DNA of 64,000 nt from Sphingobacterium sp. SYP-B4668 (GTDB taxonomy: Bacteria > Bacteroidota > Bacteroidia > Sphingobacteriales > Sphingobacteriaceae), in assembly GCF_027627455.1 (NCBI RefSeq), contig NZ_CP115483.1:3658001-3722000 (forward strand). The letters run 5' to 3'. Below the pieces are notes generated by a model. The model was not told the origin of the DNA. It made no database searches and saw only the letters and a list, made by a program, of their open reading frames with translations. This document shows positions 18,240 through 27,142 of this stretch, one piece after another. Each line of letters opens with the position of its first letter. Position 1 is the stretch's first letter. Made by a program: the position numbers and the translations under genes.

Positions 18240-19091
18240 ATGGAAGCAAAAACAGTAAACAAAAGCCCAATCATCTCTCCCCTCGGAATAGAGGTAGCAC
18301 CAGGCGTATCCATAGACTATTCCGACACTGGAAGTGGACTCCCAATACTTCTGATACATGGATGGCCATTAAATAAGCAGATGTTTGAGTACCAAGCTCA
18401 ATATCTAAACAAACAGGGGTATCGCGTCATCACTGTCAGCCTCAGGGGCTTTGGCAAATCCAGCAAACCATACGGTAATTACAACTACGATCAATTCGCA
18501 GAAGATCTACATCTTGTGATTGAATCGCTGGGTCTTCAAAACATTGTCCTAGGGGGATTTTCAATGGGTGCCGCAGTAGCAATAAAATACATCGCCAAGT
18601 ATGGCGATAGTAATATATACAAGCTTTGGATGATTGGAGCGGCGGTTCCGCTTTACACCAAACGAGACGACTATACATACGCCGGCCCCACCGTTCAAGA
18701 TGTAGATGCTCTACTCGTTCAACTCAATCGTAACCGTCCCTCAGTAATCCAATCTGTCGGCTTGGCACTTGGTGCAAAGGACAGCCTCATTATTAAAGAG
18801 TACCTTTCTTGGATATTTTCAATGGGTATAGAAGCCTCGCTCTATGCAACCGAACAAAGCTTAATCGCTTTACGTGATACTGACTTGAGGGACGAAATAG
18901 CCAAGGTCCAAATCCCTGTCACGATATTCCACGGAAAGAAAGACCAAATATGTCCCTATCTACTTGCAGAACAAATGCAACAAACCTTTTCCAAGAGTAC
19001 GCTGATTCCATTTGAAAATAGTGGCCATGCATTGCTATGGGAAGAGATGGATAGATTTCACGAAGAATTATTGATATCATTAAAATCATAG
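18240..19091 (+). CDS. Alpha/beta-hydrolase-fold enzyme
   Basis: Cytoplasmic hydrolase of the esterase/non-haem haloperoxidase type, 283 aa. Visible features are the oxyanion-side motif HGWPLNK (about 40), the nucleophile elbow GGFSMG (Ser about 108), and the C-terminal His in NSGHALLWEE (about 262); the acid is probably the Asp in GKKDQ (about 240). The substrate is unknown. It starts an apparent operon with the OYE gene, with only a 4-bp gap to the next start. Under an AraC regulator, this suggests joint breakdown of a carbonyl or ester compound. Confidence 0.87.
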   Translation: MEAKTVNKSPIISPLGIEVAPGVSIDYSDTGSGLPILLIHGWPLNKQMFEYQAQYLNKQGYRVITVSLRGFGKSSKPYGNYNYDQFAEDLHLVIESLGLQNIVLGGFSMGAAVAIKYIAKYGDSNIYKLWMIGAAVPLYTKRDDYTYAGPTVQDVDALLVQLNRNRPSVIQSVGLALGAKDSLIIKEYLSWIFSMGIEASLYATEQSLIALRDTDLRDEIAKVQIPVTIFHGKKDQICPYLLAEQMQQTFSKSTLIPFENSGHALLWEEMDRFHEELLISLKS

Positions 19092-19095
19092 AAAA

Positions 19096-20232
19096 ATGAA
19101 ACTTTTTAATCCCTACAAGTTCATGGAAGCCCCTTTACTCAATAGAGTAGTAATGTCTCCAATGACCCGTGCAAGAAATACAGACGGAGTACCCAATGCA
19201 ACAAACTCATTATATTATAGCCAACGTTCAGGAAGTAGTGGCGCAGGTCTGATTGTTACAGAGGGTCTTATCATATCTCCTACAGCTTCTGGCGTTTTAT
19301 TTGTACCCGGAATATATACCGATGAGCAAGTGGCGGGCTGGAAATCTGTGGTCGACCAAGTTCATCAAGCTGGCAGTAAAATTTATGCACAACTTTGGCA
19401 TGTAGGTAGAGTATCGCACTATTCTACCCAACCTAATGGAAATGCTCCCCTATCTTCATCAGCAATACGCGCTGCAAACACAAATGCCTACGGATATACT
19501 AAGGACGGAATCCCTGGGTTTGTAGAAGCATCGCGACCAGTCTCCATGGACAGACAACAGCTATTATCCACTATCGCAGATTATGTCCATGCCGCAAAGA
19601 ATGCGATCATCGCGGGCTTTGATGGAATAGAGATTCATGCTGCAAATGGATACCTAATGGAGCAATTTTTAAATCCACATGTCAATATGCGTCAAGATGA
19701 ATATGGTGGTAACATTGAAAATCGAAGCCGATTTTTACTTGAGGTGGTAGAAGCTATAAGTGAAGCAATTGGAGCATCTCGGGTAGGTGTTCGTTTAAGT
19801 CCGTTTAGCACCTTGAATGATATGAAACACTATGATGAAATTGAGGCAACTTACTACAATATCACAGAAAAACTGAATAATCTAACTATCAACTACATTC
19901 ATCTTATGAACATGCGCAATTTAGATTTCAGTGATGCGTGGCCAAATGGCTTTCTCGCCCAATTGAGATCTCGATTTAAGGGTACGCTGATACTTGCTGG
20001 CGGGATGACGGCTACAATTGCGAATGAATTATTGGACAATAATCTAATAGACTTAGCTGCATTTGGGCGTCCATTCATATCCAATCCAGATCTGACGGAC
20101 AGAATGTATCATAACTGGCCACTGGCGGAAGGTGATAGGACCTCATTCTATGGTGGTAATCATCAGGGCTACACGGATTATCCTACCTACCACATGGAAA
20201 CAAAAGAAGATGCTAATTCTGGAAAAATATAA
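19096..20232 (+). CDS. Old Yellow Enzyme family alkene reductase (FMN)
   Basis: FMN-dependent NAD(P)H:enone reductase, TIM barrel, 378 aa, the usual length. Diagnostic features are NRVVMSPMTRAR at the N-terminus (about 18), QLWHVGRVSH (about 98), the substrate-binding His/Asn pair in DGIEIHAANGYLMEQFLNP (about 180), YGGNIENRSRFLLEVV (about 203) and the FMN phosphate site AFGRPFISNPDL near 325. It reduces activated C=C bonds, typically in detoxification. It sits between the hydrolase and a DMT-type transporter, with short gaps on both sides. Confidence 0.92.
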   Translation: MKLFNPYKFMEAPLLNRVVMSPMTRARNTDGVPNATNSLYYSQRSGSSGAGLIVTEGLIISPTASGVLFVPGIYTDEQVAGWKSVVDQVHQAGSKIYAQLWHVGRVSHYSTQPNGNAPLSSSAIRAANTNAYGYTKDGIPGFVEASRPVSMDRQQLLSTIADYVHAAKNAIIAGFDGIEIHAANGYLMEQFLNPHVNMRQDEYGGNIENRSRFLLEVVEAISEAIGASRVGVRLSPFSTLNDMKHYDEIEATYYNITEKLNNLTINYIHLMNMRNLDFSDAWPNGFLAQLRSRFKGTLILAGGMTATIANELLDNNLIDLAAFGRPFISNPDLTDRMYHNWPLAEGDRTSFYGGNHQGYTDYPTYHMETKEDANSGKI

Positions 20233-20253
20233 CACTCTTTTAAACTAAAAAAA

Positions 20254-20697
20254 ATGGAAAAAACAATATGGATAGTGCTTGCTCTATTGGCTGGAGCTGT
20301 ATTACCGCTACAAGGTGGACTCAATACCAAACTGGGTAAAATAGTAGAAAGTCCAATACACGCTTCCACGATCTCGTTTATCATCGGCGCTCTAGGCTTA
20401 ATCATATATATGTTGATTACGCAACAGCATGCCGTAATGCAAAACCTACGATCGGCTCCAGCGGCAGTATGGAGCGGGGGAATACTTGGAGCTTTCTACG
20501 TTACAATAGTCGTTTTGGCTTTTCCTAAACTTGGGCCAGGTTTGACATTTGGGCTAGTGGTTGCGGGACAGATGGTCATTTCGTTAGCACTTGAACACTT
20601 TAACATATTGGTCGCTCAACAACAATCGCTGTCATGGGGGCGAATTGCAGGTATTTGTGTTGTCATACTGGGGGTCATTCTCATAAAGAAAATGTAA
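20254..20697 (+). CDS. DMT-superfamily small membrane transporter (YdcZ/DUF606-like)
   Basis: A 147-aa integral membrane protein with about five hydrophobic segments (residues ~4-24, 34-54, 70-92, 95-115, 125-145). The start LLAGAVLPLQGGLNTKLGK and LGPGLTFGLVVAGQMVISL match the DUF606/YdcZ type of half-size drug/metabolite transporters. Proteins of this type usually dimerise. Last gene of the AraC/hydrolase/OYE group (21-bp gap), perhaps exporting the product or an inducer. A strong hairpin lies 47 bp after its stop. Confidence 0.85.
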   Translation: MEKTIWIVLALLAGAVLPLQGGLNTKLGKIVESPIHASTISFIIGALGLIIYMLITQQHAVMQNLRSAPAAVWSGGILGAFYVTIVVLAFPKLGPGLTFGLVVAGQMVISLALEHFNILVAQQQSLSWGRIAGICVVILGVILIKKM

Positions 20698-20743
20698 GCT
20701 CTCAATTTGTATCCGAAGTCAAAAAAAGTAATTGAGGCATGTA

Positions 20744-20791
20744 GCGACACACCAACGGAATATTATCGACAACATTCCGCTGGTGCGTCGT
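20744..20791. terminator. Long hairpin between convergent genes
   Basis: Bases 20744-20761 pair with 20774-20791 over 18 positions with two A-C mismatches and one G-U pair; the loop is 12 nt. It separates the plus-strand DMT gene from the minus-strand FAD oxidoreductase and would terminate either transcript. No T-run follows. Confidence 0.6.
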
Positions 20792-20905
20792 CGCACCTGC
20801 TCCTCGTAACGACTTTAACAGTCTACTGATACACCTTCTTTTTATTCGGAATGGAATAAAGAATTTTCGATATAGAGGATTTGAATAAAAAGAGATAATT
20901 TACAA

Positions 20906-22744
20906 TCATTCGACATAATGCCCCTGATGATCTATTTGTTTTGCAAAGGGGTTTAGAAACTTCATCAGCAACTTGGTCAGCTCGCGCTTCGAAATCGGGA
21001 TATCTGCATATTCCATAGGCTTGGGAATCTCTTTAACCTCGCAGATTCTAGCAATTAAAGTCACTGCCTCACGACTAGTCAACACCTGCGTATCTGTCAT
21101 AATAGGTATGCGACTATCGAAATCATGCAAGCCTTTTGAAAACTCTGCTACAGTCAGCATGCTATCAGGATAAAACCACGTGCGATTTGCCCATTGCCAA
21201 GGCTCGCCATATGTCCTAAGAATACCTGTCGCGGCTATTTTTTGGATATTATTAAAATCAGAATCTGTCACTGGCACATCATACAGCGGCATGATATAAG
21301 CTTTTGCTTGTAACAACAACTCCTGTACCTCCCGAATGGATACGGCACGCGGAGCCCTACCCTGCTTCACCGACAAGGCCGCCAATATCCCCGCCGCTTG
21401 TCCAGTCAGAAGCACCACTGGCTGTAATCGTGTCGATCCGTTCATCAAATTAGAAACCGAAATTGCTTTGTCGGCTACAATCAATCCATTAACAGATTCT
21501 GGGATAAGTGACCCTAGGGGAATGCTAAACGATGGTACCGGATCAAAACCGATCTTCGGTGCATCGGCATGTTTAGCATGATGGTGATCTACCGGATAAT
21601 CACCTACAGAGATACCTGTTCTATAAAGATGTGTAGCCTGCCCATAGGGTTTCTCCACATCATTATATGTCAAGAAAGAGATTCCTTTTACCCGTCTGCC
21701 TTCTCGATGATAAGGCTTATAAGCCAATAAGTCGCTCGTTTCGAATTCATCATCCGCCAAGCCTAAATGCTTAAAGCCCAATTCATGCTGTAAATAGTAC
21801 ACAAATCTAAGCGTTTGTTCCTTTGCTTTTTTCAGTTCTTTGTCTCGTTTGTTGCGTGACATTTCCACCACGTTCAGATAAATATCGTTCCCGTATTTGG
21901 GCCAATTGATCATGTATTTATTATGAGGCATTCGCCCATACTGAATCATATACGCACAATCAATTTTCACCTGATCCACCGTCTCAGCACAGCATCCTTT
22001 AAATTCTTCAGGGTCGTAGCCGTTCGGCCGTGCTATGGTTTTATCCGCATGCACACCATAGTCTTTCAAGATCGCGACCCAAGTCAGGTCCTGCACAATG
22101 TCATTTGCTTTGTCGGGAGCTCCCGACTCATGAGTTTCCTCTTGTGCATCCATCCCCAATCGGTAAGCCGCCCCAGCCATCTTAAGACTCTCCCCGATGT
22201 CGGTTGCGTCAATAGTGACCGCTGCATGCACAACAAGCTTTTCGTCATTGGCATTCCGAAAAACGGCCCCCTTTATGATGTTTCCCTTTTTTATTAACTT
22301 ATCCAAATAGTACCCATAAATGATACGTAGGTCCTTCTCTTTGTGCGCCATCGCTTTGAACACGCTATCCGCCACATGGGGCTCAAATAGGGTATTGCTC
22401 ACCCACCCCGTATGGACCGCCCCAGCACCTCCATAGTGCTTCCTTATCTCTTCTCTAAATTCATTCCAGATGCCCGAAGGTAAATGATGGTTACCGTCTA
22501 CGGCGCCAACCCCTTGAGCAGAAAACATCCCGCCTATCCATGGCGTCTCCTCCACAACTAATGTATTCACACCTGCTCTAGCCGACGATAGACCAGCAGA
22601 TATGCCACTAGTCGTTCCTCCGACCACCAATACCTCTACAGACAGCCGTTGCTGGGCCAAAGTCAATTCGGGGCAACAATACGACAGCAAAAAAGTGATA
22701 ACAACAGCTTTTAAAGTTATAAATTGTATTTTCATTGGTTTCAA
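20906..22744 (-). CDS. Secreted FAD-dependent oxidoreductase
   Basis: Flavoprotein of the 'FAD_oxidored' type often found in Bacteroidota polysaccharide loci, 612 aa with a signal peptide (about 1-30, ending LTLAQ). The dinucleotide-binding motif is VLVVGGTTSGISAGLSSARA (about 38), followed by an acidic strand end in TLVVEETPWIGGM. A second FAD contact is probably GLIVADKAISVSNLMNGSTR near 440, with a C-terminal GQAAGILAAL. The reaction is unknown; such proteins may oxidise sugar hydroxyls. It is the last gene of the second self-regulated locus, 32 bp after the phosphoesterase. Confidence 0.88.
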   Translation of the reverse strand: MKPMKIQFITLKAVVITFLLSYCCPELTLAQQRLSVEVLVVGGTTSGISAGLSSARAGVNTLVVEETPWIGGMFSAQGVGAVDGNHHLPSGIWNEFREEIRKHYGGAGAVHTGWVSNTLFEPHVADSVFKAMAHKEKDLRIIYGYYLDKLIKKGNIIKGAVFRNANDEKLVVHAAVTIDATDIGESLKMAGAAYRLGMDAQEETHESGAPDKANDIVQDLTWVAILKDYGVHADKTIARPNGYDPEEFKGCCAETVDQVKIDCAYMIQYGRMPHNKYMINWPKYGNDIYLNVVEMSRNKRDKELKKAKEQTLRFVYYLQHELGFKHLGLADDEFETSDLLAYKPYHREGRRVKGISFLTYNDVEKPYGQATHLYRTGISVGDYPVDHHHAKHADAPKIGFDPVPSFSIPLGSLIPESVNGLIVADKAISVSNLMNGSTRLQPVVLLTGQAAGILAALSVKQGRAPRAVSIREVQELLLQAKAYIMPLYDVPVTDSDFNNIQKIAATGILRTYGEPWQWANRTWFYPDSMLTVAEFSKGLHDFDSRIPIMTDTQVLTSREAVTLIARICEVKEIPKPMEYADIPISKRELTKLLMKFLNPFAKQIDHQGHYVE

Positions 22745-22776
22745 TCTTCATTATTGATGTTGGTTTATTTTATGTT

Positions 22777-24258
22777 TTATAGATGAGCAGCACGTGGCTC
22801 AGCGGTATATACCCTACCAAAACGATCGATTACCTCAATCTTAAATTGGGCATTCTTATTGGTGGGTACTGCATAAAATATATGTTCTGTTGGTCCTGCG
22901 CCAACATATGTATACCGAAACTGTTGCTGGTGGGCGGTCACATATTTCACGATATCAGGATCCCATCCCTGAGCCTGCTTCATCTCTCCCACTTTGACTC
23001 CATCTTCGTACCAGTATACCTTCCATTCGGGGTCGTAATTCCAGACGTTAGCGATCAGCGCATCTGGATGCTGTCGATCCGTTCCCGGTAAATAAGCGGA
23101 AAACTGTATGTCCTTAGGAAGGCCAGCTGCTTTAAAATACCAAGAAACCTCATCTCCAACTATTTCGTAAACCGTATACCCCAGTGGGGTACCATCACTA
23201 TTATAGGGTGCTTGCCAAAAGATTCCGCAGAGTGCACCATGCACGTGTTCAAGAAGATTGGGGACCACAACATAGTTCTCTTGATAATGCTCATGTCCCG
23301 AGAGTATATGAGCCTTATAAGGAGCCAATAGCTTGTACAATGCTCGACGATTCTGCAGCACCTTCTTGATTTCCTCTTTTCCAAATTCGCCTTTTCGAGC
23401 GGCTACCGAATATGTTGGGATATGCATACTCACCATTACCGTACTACCCTCGGGCACCTGAGCCAAGTCCTGTTCCAACCAATGCAATTGCTTTTCCTCC
23501 AAATATCCGATATAGCCATATGCCCGTCCGGTGCTAAATACGTCATCCAATACTACATAGTGGATCTTTCCCCGATTAAACGAATAGTAGGACGGACCAA
23601 AAACAGCTTCATACCGAGACTTCGAACGATGGTTCGATCGCATGTCGAGGTCCATATCATGATTCCCCGCGACATAAAAAAACGGGATTCCTGTAGCTGT
23701 AAAACGCTGTCGGATATCCTGAAAGGTAGGCGACACCTGATCTATATTTTCGACAATGTCACCACACATGATTCCATAGACCGCTTGATCAGCAAAATAG
23801 TCGCGAACATGTCCCTTCATATCTGTTAAAATAGCTTCCAATTTGGGGACATCTTCGTCAAATCCAACCTGCGGGTCTGCACAGACTACCAGAGTATGCC
23901 GATATTCATCTTTATCATTCCTTTCCAATTCGAAATCAAAGCGTTGTTTGACCGTTGTCCGATTGCTCACGCGTCTAAAAAAATCAGGAACCCCATTGGT
24001 GATAGTTGTCGTAAAACCAGCCGGCGTACTGATGAATACAAACTCCACATTCTCTATACTAGACAACTTATAGTTTCCCTTTTTATCCGTGTAGGTTATC
24101 TGAACACCATCGCTGACGGCCACCGCTGGAATTCCTTTACCTTGAACCGATACTTTCCCGAAGAATGTCCTCTTCAATGCATGCTGCTGAGCCAACAGTT
24201 GTTGGGATGCACAGAGCATCAATAAGAACAAGCATATAGCTAGTCTGTTTTTTTTCAT
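22777..24258 (-). CDS. Secreted calcineurin-like metallophosphoesterase
   Basis: Binuclear-metal phosphoesterase with an N-terminal beta-sandwich module (FFGKVSVQGKGIPAVAVSDG, about 30-110), the catalytic domain (about 115-370) and a C-terminal beta domain (about 380-493). Metal motifs: VCADPQVGF, CGDIVEN, VAGNHDMD and SGHEHYQE. The first motif is D-P-Q instead of D-x-H, as I recall for other members with this domain layout. A signal peptide begins at the MKKNRLAIC Met (24258), preferred to 24291 because the extra 11 residues are not signal-like. Within a glycan locus it may remove phosphate or a phosphodiester substituent. It lies 154 bp after the second GHL10 gene, with a hairpin in between. 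Confidence 0.9.
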   Translation of the reverse strand: MKKNRLAICLFLLMLCASQQLLAQQHALKRTFFGKVSVQGKGIPAVAVSDGVQITYTDKKGNYKLSSIENVEFVFISTPAGFTTTITNGVPDFFRRVSNRTTVKQRFDFELERNDKDEYRHTLVVCADPQVGFDEDVPKLEAILTDMKGHVRDYFADQAVYGIMCGDIVENIDQVSPTFQDIRQRFTATGIPFFYVAGNHDMDLDMRSNHRSKSRYEAVFGPSYYSFNRGKIHYVVLDDVFSTGRAYGYIGYLEEKQLHWLEQDLAQVPEGSTVMVSMHIPTYSVAARKGEFGKEEIKKVLQNRRALYKLLAPYKAHILSGHEHYQENYVVVPNLLEHVHGALCGIFWQAPYNSDGTPLGYTVYEIVGDEVSWYFKAAGLPKDIQFSAYLPGTDRQHPDALIANVWNYDPEWKVYWYEDGVKVGEMKQAQGWDPDIVKYVTAHQQQFRYTYVGAGPTEHIFYAVPTNKNAQFKIEVIDRFGRVYTAEPRAAHL

Positions 24259-24347
24259 CACTGTATTCCATATTAGGCACTTCACCTTCACTTTCTACAG
24301 ATATACACCACCTATCGATAAGAAAACGAAGCACTCCGCTATTTGCA

Positions 24348-24377
24348 GCCATGCTTACCCCTACGGATAGGCATGGC
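24348..24377 (-). terminator. Intercistronic stem-loop
   Basis: A 13-bp stem (24348-24360 with 24365-24377) with one mismatch, one G-U pair and a tight 4-nt loop lies between a GHL10 gene and the phosphoesterase gene. No T-run follows on the minus strand, so attenuation or mRNA processing within the operon is more likely than full termination. Confidence 0.45.
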
Positions 24378-24412
24378 CGTTTTAACGCAAATAACGTACT
24401 TCTGAAGGTTGA

Positions 24413-25717
24413 TTATTTCTTATAAACGCGATCGATTCCTGCTTTGATGGCGCTCCATTGATTGTTATTGATGACATGCGAGATTTCAAACGTCATCAGT
24501 CCCTCGGTATTTTTCAGGCATAGGTACACCGCATCCGACACCTTGGCTGCATTTGTACCGTAGGCATATGATGCAAACGAACCGTAGACTTTACAGTCTT
24601 TTTGGATAAATTTATCGTATGTCGTGACAAAATTTTCGACTGACCACACCGAACCTGGATTCTCCGAGGTATAGATATTTTCGGTATAGGCACCTAATGA
24701 AAATACATCAATTTGATCAGCAAAACCGGTCTTACTATAGGTATCCGTATAGATGGAACTAGGCGTAGGCTTATAGTCTTTGCTTGCCCAATTCTGTCCA
24801 ACTCCATAGCGCGAAGCCCAATCAGCCGAAGCCCAAAGGTGCAACTCCAATTTCGGATTAATAGCCTTCACTTTCGTCCGTATATTGGTAATGAGGTTGG
24901 TCACTGACATGGAGCGAAATTCAATCCAATCTTTATAAATCGGACCAATACCCCCGGTGCTGGTGATAATGTCATTATTACTGTTCACCGATTTGCCACT
25001 ATAAGTCTTGAAGGCAGAAATGGTCGCATCGCCAAATCCGTAGTCAGCACTCCACCAGCGGCAGTAGTCCAGCGCGATACCTTTCAGCTTCGGATATTTG
25101 GTCGCTACCTCTGCAATGACTGACGTTACAAACTCCTGTACCTCCGGAAGCGCTGGATTCAGCATTGCTCCATCCGCTTCCCTATCGTTGCGGATGTCGG
25201 TCAACACAGTAGGCTTCGAAGCATCCAACATCCCCAACTGGGTTTTCCCATCCCACTTGTTAGTATCGTATACCAATCCTTCTTTAGTTTTGGTATACCC
25301 GTAGCCCATCACCGAAAGACTAGCGATTACCGACATGTCCAGCCGTTCGGCTTCTTCCAACCAGAAAGCCAGGTAATCCCAGTCCCTATTAATCGTAATA
25401 TTATCCCATTTGGTCAGCTGTGGGAGTATATCGCTATCATACATTGCATAGCCTATACCAGGCTTCACATCTACGTACACTTCTGTAAAACCTGTAGCTT
25501 TCATCTTTTCCATATAGGCCGTGATATTGGCCTTATCCGCAAAAAGGCTTAAGTTAGCATGCGCGTCTATCCACATTTGGATAGGTTTGGCCGCTACATG
25601 GTCCCGTTCGATATCTAAGGGAATCTCCTGCTCTATATATTCGGGATCGTTCTTTGTTTTGCTGCAAGCAAGCAAAACGATAAGGACACTTATCAGTAAA
25701 AATGAATATTTTTTCAT
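24413..25717 (-). CDS. GHL10-like (family-10 glycosylhydrolase-like) lipoprotein, copy 2
   Basis: TIM-barrel glycosidase-like lipoprotein, 434 aa, with signal MKKYSFLLISVLIVLLAC. The GHL10 pattern is seen in YMEKMKATGFTEVYVDVKPG (about 70), MYDSDILPQL, DYLAFWLEEAERLDMSVIAS (about 115), GAMLNPALPEVQEFV (about 185), and KGIALDYCRWW (about 218), where Asp is a likely catalytic residue. The family is related to GH13-type barrels, and for most members activity has not been shown. The gene is a clear paralogue of the next gene upstream, sharing INRDWDYL/YKRDWDYL, ALDYCR and GQNWASK. Both share the operon with a SusC/SusD pair, so extracellular glycan processing is inferred. Confidence 0.82.
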   Translation of the reverse strand: MKKYSFLLISVLIVLLACSKTKNDPEYIEQEIPLDIERDHVAAKPIQMWIDAHANLSLFADKANITAYMEKMKATGFTEVYVDVKPGIGYAMYDSDILPQLTKWDNITINRDWDYLAFWLEEAERLDMSVIASLSVMGYGYTKTKEGLVYDTNKWDGKTQLGMLDASKPTVLTDIRNDREADGAMLNPALPEVQEFVTSVIAEVATKYPKLKGIALDYCRWWSADYGFGDATISAFKTYSGKSVNSNNDIITSTGGIGPIYKDWIEFRSMSVTNLITNIRTKVKAINPKLELHLWASADWASRYGVGQNWASKDYKPTPSSIYTDTYSKTGFADQIDVFSLGAYTENIYTSENPGSVWSVENFVTTYDKFIQKDCKVYGSFASYAYGTNAAKVSDAVYLCLKNTEGLMTFEISHVINNNQWSAIKAGIDRVYKK

Positions 25718-25858
25718 GTGTATAATCTGTTTTTAAATTGTCATCCGCCAGCTGGCAGATTCAAATTATGTTCATTCGTGTTTGTACAATCTGAGCTACA
25801 TGGATATTTCGCATATAATCACTTTGTGAGCACATGAGCTTCGCTTATCTCTAATAGG

Positions 25859-27133
25859 CTATTGTCCTATTTTCTCTTCTGCCTCGGCACGGTTTATTCC
25901 CTTCTTGATGTCGGCCCACAAATCAAAGTCAATGACTTGCACAATATCGAACACCATCAGTCCAGCGCTCTTTTGCATCGTCAGATATACCGCTTCCTCC
26001 ATTGTATCCTTATTGCTAAGACCATATAGCGATCCGTACACTTTCGTACTCTTTCCAATCAGTTTATTTGCCCGATCTAATGCGTATTCGATAGATTCGT
26101 TGTTATCCAGACCATACAGATCGGTGAGGTATGCACCTACGATGAAGGCGTCCAATTCATCCGCAAAACCAGCATTCTTATAGTTGTCGGTTGCCCATTC
26201 AGGATAGGATTTGGCCGCATCAAAAGATCCTTTACTGGCCCAATTCTGTCCATTGACATAGGTCGCATTAATCCAAGAAGCCGCCCAATAGGTAAGGTTC
26301 ACGTTAGGCTTTCTCGCTTTTACGGTGTGCCGCAGCTCGTGCACGATATCCCGAACAGTCATCGCTCGAAATTCCCACCATTCTTTGTAATACTTTCCGG
26401 GTACACGTTCCTTCTTACTGTTGTAACTAAAGATATCCTCTGGAAATTTTTCGACACTTTTGCCAATATATTTTTCAAAGGCTACCCGTGAAGAGTCCGA
26501 AAAATCAAAGCGTACATCTGCAAAACGACAGTAGTCCAACGCGAAACTGTCAAACTCGTAGTTCGAAACGATCTCATCTACATATGACTTGACCAAGCTC
26601 CTGACCGAAGCCAGATTAGGATTGAGGAATACGCCCATGTAGTCTGTTTCTTTCATATTCTTCAAACCTTCGGGCGTATTGCCGATAGCAATCTTATCAT
26701 CCCAGAATGAGCTCCTATATGCAGGACCACTTTTAGTATGCAGGATGCCTACAGGCATGATACTCGCCGAAACCGTAATTTTTAAAGATCTCTTACGCGC
26801 TTCGTCGATAAAAAATTGGAGGTAATCCCAATCCCGCTTATACGTGTATCCATCTCCAAAACTGGTCAACGGTTCCAAAATCTTACTCTTATAGAGTACG
26901 TCCCCCTGCACGGGGCGCACGTCGACTACAATTTCATTGAACCCAGTGGCCTTGGCCTTATCCAGATAATATCGGATGCTGTCCTTCGAAGAAAATCGTT
27001 TAAAATTGGCTTCCGAATCAAACCAAAGCATCTTAGGTTTCTCGGTAGCCCCCGTTTCCATTTTTTTTACACTTGAGCAAGCCGTAAAAAGTAAAGGAAC
27101 TAGGATATATATCAAAATTGTTAAAAATCTCAT
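25859..27133 (-). CDS. GHL10-like (family-10 glycosylhydrolase-like) lipoprotein, copy 1
   Basis: 424-aa lipoprotein (signal ending LLFTAC) with the same barrel pattern as its downstream paralogue: KAKATGFNEIVVDVRPVQGD (about 65), YKRDWDYLQFFIDEARKRSL (about 100), GVFLNPNLASVRSLVKSYVD (about 165), FDSFALDYCRFAD (about 198), INATYVNGQNWASKG (about 300) and FADELDAFIVGAYL. The two proteins are diverged, not a recent duplication, suggesting split substrate roles. It starts 9 bp after the DUF5018-like lipoprotein, so it is translated with the core SusCD unit. The sugar substrate is unknown. Confidence 0.82.
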   Translation of the reverse strand: MRFLTILIYILVPLLFTACSSVKKMETGATEKPKMLWFDSEANFKRFSSKDSIRYYLDKAKATGFNEIVVDVRPVQGDVLYKSKILEPLTSFGDGYTYKRDWDYLQFFIDEARKRSLKITVSASIMPVGILHTKSGPAYRSSFWDDKIAIGNTPEGLKNMKETDYMGVFLNPNLASVRSLVKSYVDEIVSNYEFDSFALDYCRFADVRFDFSDSSRVAFEKYIGKSVEKFPEDIFSYNSKKERVPGKYYKEWWEFRAMTVRDIVHELRHTVKARKPNVNLTYWAASWINATYVNGQNWASKGSFDAAKSYPEWATDNYKNAGFADELDAFIVGAYLTDLYGLDNNESIEYALDRANKLIGKSTKVYGSLYGLSNKDTMEEAVYLTMQKSAGLMVFDIVQVIDFDLWADIKKGINRAEAEEKIGQ

Positions 27134-27142
27134 GAGGGGTGA

